DNA of 64,000 nt, taken from positions 124,001 through 188,000 of the forward strand of contig NZ_CP060784.1 in NCBI RefSeq assembly GCF_014489555.1, read 5' to 3'. Below are positions 60,511 to 64,000 of this stretch, piece by piece. Positions within the stretch are counted from its first letter, which is position 1. Each line of letters begins with the position of its first letter. Origin of the DNA: Hymenobacter qilianensis. GTDB taxonomy: Bacteria; Bacteroidota; Bacteroidia; Cytophagales; Hymenobacteraceae. Below the pieces are notes generated by a model, which was given only the letters and a program-made list of their open reading frames with translations, searched no databases and was not told the DNA's origin. Both the position numbers and the translations under genes were made by a program.

Positions 60511-63500
60511 GGCTCCAACGGATTTTTGCGCTGGAATTCAGTTACCAGCTCCGCCGCGCCACCACCTGGCTCTACTTCGGGGTACTGTTGGTGATTGCTT
60601 TTCTGATTGTCGTTGCCAATTACGCCTCCGATGCGCGGGACGGGTATTTTTTACTTAATGCGCCCATCGTCATTGCGGCTGTCACGGTGATATGCAGCGT
60701 GAAGTGGCTGGTAATCGGCGCGTCCGTGGCGGGCGACGCGGCCGCCCGCGATGTGCAGACGCGCATGCATTCGCTTACCTACACGGCCCCCACCAGCAAA
60801 GCGGTCTACCTGGGCGGGCGGTTTCTGGCCGCCTTCGCCCTCAGCGTCCTGCTGCTGCTCGCTATTCCGCTAGGCATACTCATTGCCATGCATTTTTCCG
60901 GAATAGAGGCTGATATTCTGGGTCCGTTCAGGGCGGCAGCCTACCTGACTACCATTTTCTTTATTCTGTTACCCAACGCCTTTTTCGCGACGGCCCTGCA
61001 GTTCTCGCTCTCGGCGCTTAGCCGTCGAGCCATGGCAAGCTATCTGGTAGGGGCGTTCCTGTTCGTAGCAGCCTACATAGTAGGGCAAGGGCTGCAGAAT
61101 ACGGGGCAGTGGGGAAATCTGGTAGACCCCACGGGCTTCACCCCGGTGCTGAGCCATCTGTCCAATGACTGGAGTCCGCTGGAGAAGAGTACGCGCCTGT
61201 TCCTGTTGGAGGGTTCGTTTCTCGCCAACCGCCTCCTGTGGCTCGGCATCTCGCTGGGCGTGCTGGCGTTCACCTTTTTCCGTTTTCAGTTCGTGTTACC
61301 GGAAGCCAGCCAAAAACAGCAGCCGGTGCCACAGCCACCGGTAGAAGCGGCGGCCCGGGAGAAGCTCAGTTGGGGAACCGGGGAAGCGCTACCGCCGGCC
61401 AGGGGCGCGTATAGCTGGGCCACGCAGCTACGGCTCATCGCCTGGAAATCCTTTCTGCAACTCGCCCAAAGCAAGGCCGGTTTTCCCCTACTGGCCGTCC
61501 TGGCCCTGATGATGGCGCTGGCCCTGCCCGGCAATCTTAAGGGCCGAGGCGTGCCCTTGCTGCCCCGCACCGACTTTGTGCTGAATTCGCTGACCTCCTC
61601 CCTCACAGAACCAGAGCCTTTTTGGATTCTCATCGCTTTGCTAACCATTTTCTACGCCGGAGAGCTGGTCTGGCGGGAACGGGAAGCGGGCCTGAGCGAC
61701 ATTGCCAACGCGGCGCCGGTGCCGGAATGGGTTCTTTTCCTGAGCCGCTTTCTGGCGCTAAGCCTGATAGTAGTAGGCTGGCTGGCCTTCCTGATGATAG
61801 CGGGAATAGCCGCGCAGGCGGGCATAGGCGGGGCGAGGGCCGAAATCGGGCTGTACGTGCAGGTATTGTTTGGGCTACAGCTGGTCGATTGCCTGCTTTT
61901 GGCCCTGCTGGCCCTCTTGGCGCACGTGCTGGTCAATCAGAAATACGTGGGTCACTTAGCGGCACTGTTGGCCTATGGCTTTATCGCCTTCGCCCCCAAC
62001 CTGGGCATCGAGCACAAGCTGCTCGTCTTTGGCGCCAGTCCGCCGTGGTCCTACACCGATATGGCGGGTTTTGGCTCGTCGCTGGCGCCCTGGCTGTGGT
62101 TTAAAGGGTACTGGGTAGCGTGGGCGCTGTTGCTGGCGGTGGCTGGGGGGCTTTTTTGGGTACGAGACCGGGAGGGCAGTTTTGCATCGCGGCTCCAGCT
62201 GGCCCGTCGGCGCTTCACGCGTTCCACCGCCCTGGTTGCGGCAGTGGCTCTGGGGGGCATTTTTACCCTGGGCGCGTTCGTCTTTTACAACACCAACGTG
62301 CTGCACGGCTATCTAAACTCCTCAGAGGCCACGGCCCAGCGCGCCGCCTACGAGCAGCGCTACCGCCGGTACCTGAACGCGCCCCAGCCTCTGCTGACCG
62401 GAGTAAACCTACAGGTGGAAATCTATCCGAAGCAGCGGGCAGCGGCAATAAAAGGCACCTACCTGCTGGTGAACAACAGCCCGGCCCCATCGACTCGGTG
62501 CATCTGGCTACCGGAACGGGCGTGGAAACCACCGCCATCAGCTTTGACCAGCCCTTTAAGCAGGTTCACTTGGACGCGGAGCATGGCTACCACATGTACG
62601 CCCTGGCCCGGCCCCTGCCCCCCGGCGATTCGCTACGCCTCCGCTTTCAGGTGACGCACAAACCGGGGGGCTTTTCCAACAACGGAGCCGACGCACAGGT
62701 GCTGCAAAACGGCACCAGCTTCCGGAATCTGGAGTGGCTGCCGGTGCTAGGGTACCAGCCCTACCGGGAGCTGGATGAGGCCGGCGCCCGGAAAGCCTAT
62801 GGCCTACCCGCCCGGCCCGCCACCTACTCGCTCTACGACGTGGTGGCTCGTGGGTATGCCCCATTTCCCGAGCAGATCAGCTTTGAGGCCGTAGTGGGCA
62901 CGGAAGCCAACCAGACGGTAGTGGCGCCGGGCACCTTGCGCCGGACCTGGATTAAAGCGGGCCGCCGCTACTTCCATTACGCCACCGATGCGCCCATCCG
63001 GAATGAGTATGCCTTTTTCTCGGCTAACTACGCGGTACAGGAAGGAAAATGGCGCAGCTCGTTGGCAGGCCCGAATCAGGAGGTTGCCATTCAGATTTTT
63101 TACCCCCCAGGGCAAACGGAAAACCCGGCGCGGATGGTCCGGAGCGCGCAGGCTTCGCTGGATTATTATACCAAACAATTTGGGCCCTACCCGCACCGTC
63201 AACTCCGCTTTGTTACCCATGCTAGTTATGCCTTCGGGCACCACGCCGCGCCCATGAACATCACGGCGGAAGAAGGCTTTTTCCTGCTGAACCCGAAGGC
63301 TGACGAGCGGGGCTTTGACCTGGTGACGGCCGTGGTGGCGCACGAGGTGGCCCACCAGTGGTGGGGCAACCAGCTCAAACAAGCCTACGTGGAGGGAGCC
63401 GGCCTGATCACCGAAAGCCTGGCGTGGTACTCGGCCTTGGGCGTACTGGAGCACAAATACGGTCCGGAGCACCTACAGGCGCTCCTGCGTTTCCTGCGGG

Positions 63501-64000
63501 AAGAGAACAAAACCCCACGCACCCGGGCCGCCAAGCCCCTGCTGCAGGCCGACGACTTTTACCAGAACTACCGCAAAGGACCTTTCGCCCTGTACGCGCT
63601 AAGCCAATACATCGGATGGGACCGGGTAAACGGGGCACTCCGCAAGTTGCTGGCCCAGCACCGCCCCGGCACGCGTCCCTTCGCAACCTCACTGGACCTC
63701 TATCGGGAGCTGCAAGCAGCCACACCCGACTCGCTCCACCCGCTCCTGCACGACCTCTTTGAGGCCAACACCTTTTGGGAGCTGGAGACCGAATCCGCCA
63801 CCACTCAACAGCTGAAAGGCGGCACCTGGCAGGTAACGCTCAACTTGCAGGCCAGCAAGCTGGTAGTGGATAGCGCCGGCACCGAAACGAAGCTACCAAT
63901 GAAGGATTGGGTGGAAATCGGCGTCTTCGCCCCCGCCGCGGCGGGGAAGGAAGTCGGCAAACAGCTCTATCTGCAAAAGCACCTTATCAGGTCCGGCCAG
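60507..64000 (+). CDS. ABC-2 permease fused to an M1 aminopeptidase (3' end outside window, one frame change)
   Basis: The N-terminal part, about 620 residues, has around twelve membrane segments in two sets (MRLQRIFALEFSYQLRRATTWLYFGVLL to LFWVRDREGSF). The C-terminal part is a peptidase. The frame stops at 62654, but adding one C to the C4 run 62485-62488 (NSPAPIDSVHLATG) opens a frame to the window end. That frame contains the zinc motif HEVAHQWWGNQL (63341-63376) and ITESLAWYS with the third ligand Glu. The fusion of an ABC-2 permease and an M1 peptidase is found in other Bacteroidota. The substrate is unknown. The peptidase faces the periplasm by the predicted topology. Confidence 0.88.

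Overview
The window looks like a chromosomal segment from a member of Bacteroidota, most likely Hymenobacter or a close relative (Cytophagales). This is inferred from a secreted protein with a type IX secretion (T9SS) C-terminal sorting domain, a CzcA efflux pump fused to a TolC-like domain, an ABC-2 permease fused to an M1 aminopeptidase, LytS/LytTR pairs, and mostly poor Shine-Dalgarno sites. No rRNA, tRNA, CRISPR array or transposase was seen.

Layout. (1) 1-12.9 kb, plus strand: a surface polysaccharide locus with five glycosyltransferases or glycosyltransferase-like proteins, an O-antigen ligase/polymerase-like membrane protein, a large T9SS-secreted beta-helix protein, and a GDP-fucose pair in which the dehydratase has lost two catalytic residues. 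The stretch to about 8.4 kb is visibly AT-richer than the rest. (2) 13-23.6 kb, minus strand: a second polysaccharide block holding the priming sugar-phosphate transferase, a WecG-type transferase, a CDP-glucose synthase, a sugar epimerase/reductase, an RfbC-type epimerase, a C-methyltransferase, a DUF4910 protein, a PLP aminotransferase and a glycosyltransferase. Together these suggest a CDP-linked, C-methyl-branched sugar. (3) 24.3-28.9 kb: pentose phosphate genes (rpiA facing gnd-zwf-pgl). (4) 29-37 kb: a PAS histidine kinase with a receiver protein, small orphan proteins, and an unusual plus-strand cluster of membrane-fusion protein, DUF4956 membrane protein, TolC and PKD lipoprotein. (5) 37-47 kb, minus strand: a GH28 pectinase-like enzyme, and a complete RND efflux operon with its own two-component system. 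(6) 47-57.5 kb: a lipase-like lipoprotein, a decayed two-component system, a czc-type metal efflux operon, a thioredoxin and an apbE remnant. (7) 57.6-64 kb: a LytS/LytTR pair facing an ABC transporter whose permease-peptidase runs off the window.

Two window-wide patterns matter most. First, at least fourteen conserved genes or gene parts are broken by what is nearly always one missing base in a homopolymer, mostly G or C. I treat these as probable consensus errors and give the full gene spans, with the frame change noted in each entry. Second, a 10-13 base motif, GGGGGGC followed by an A/T tract and usually preceded by CT, occurs about 40 times on both strands, inside and between genes. That is far more than base composition predicts. 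The candidate new biology is this iterated motif, the MFP-DUF4956-TolC cluster, and a Gmd paralogue that appears catalytically altered.
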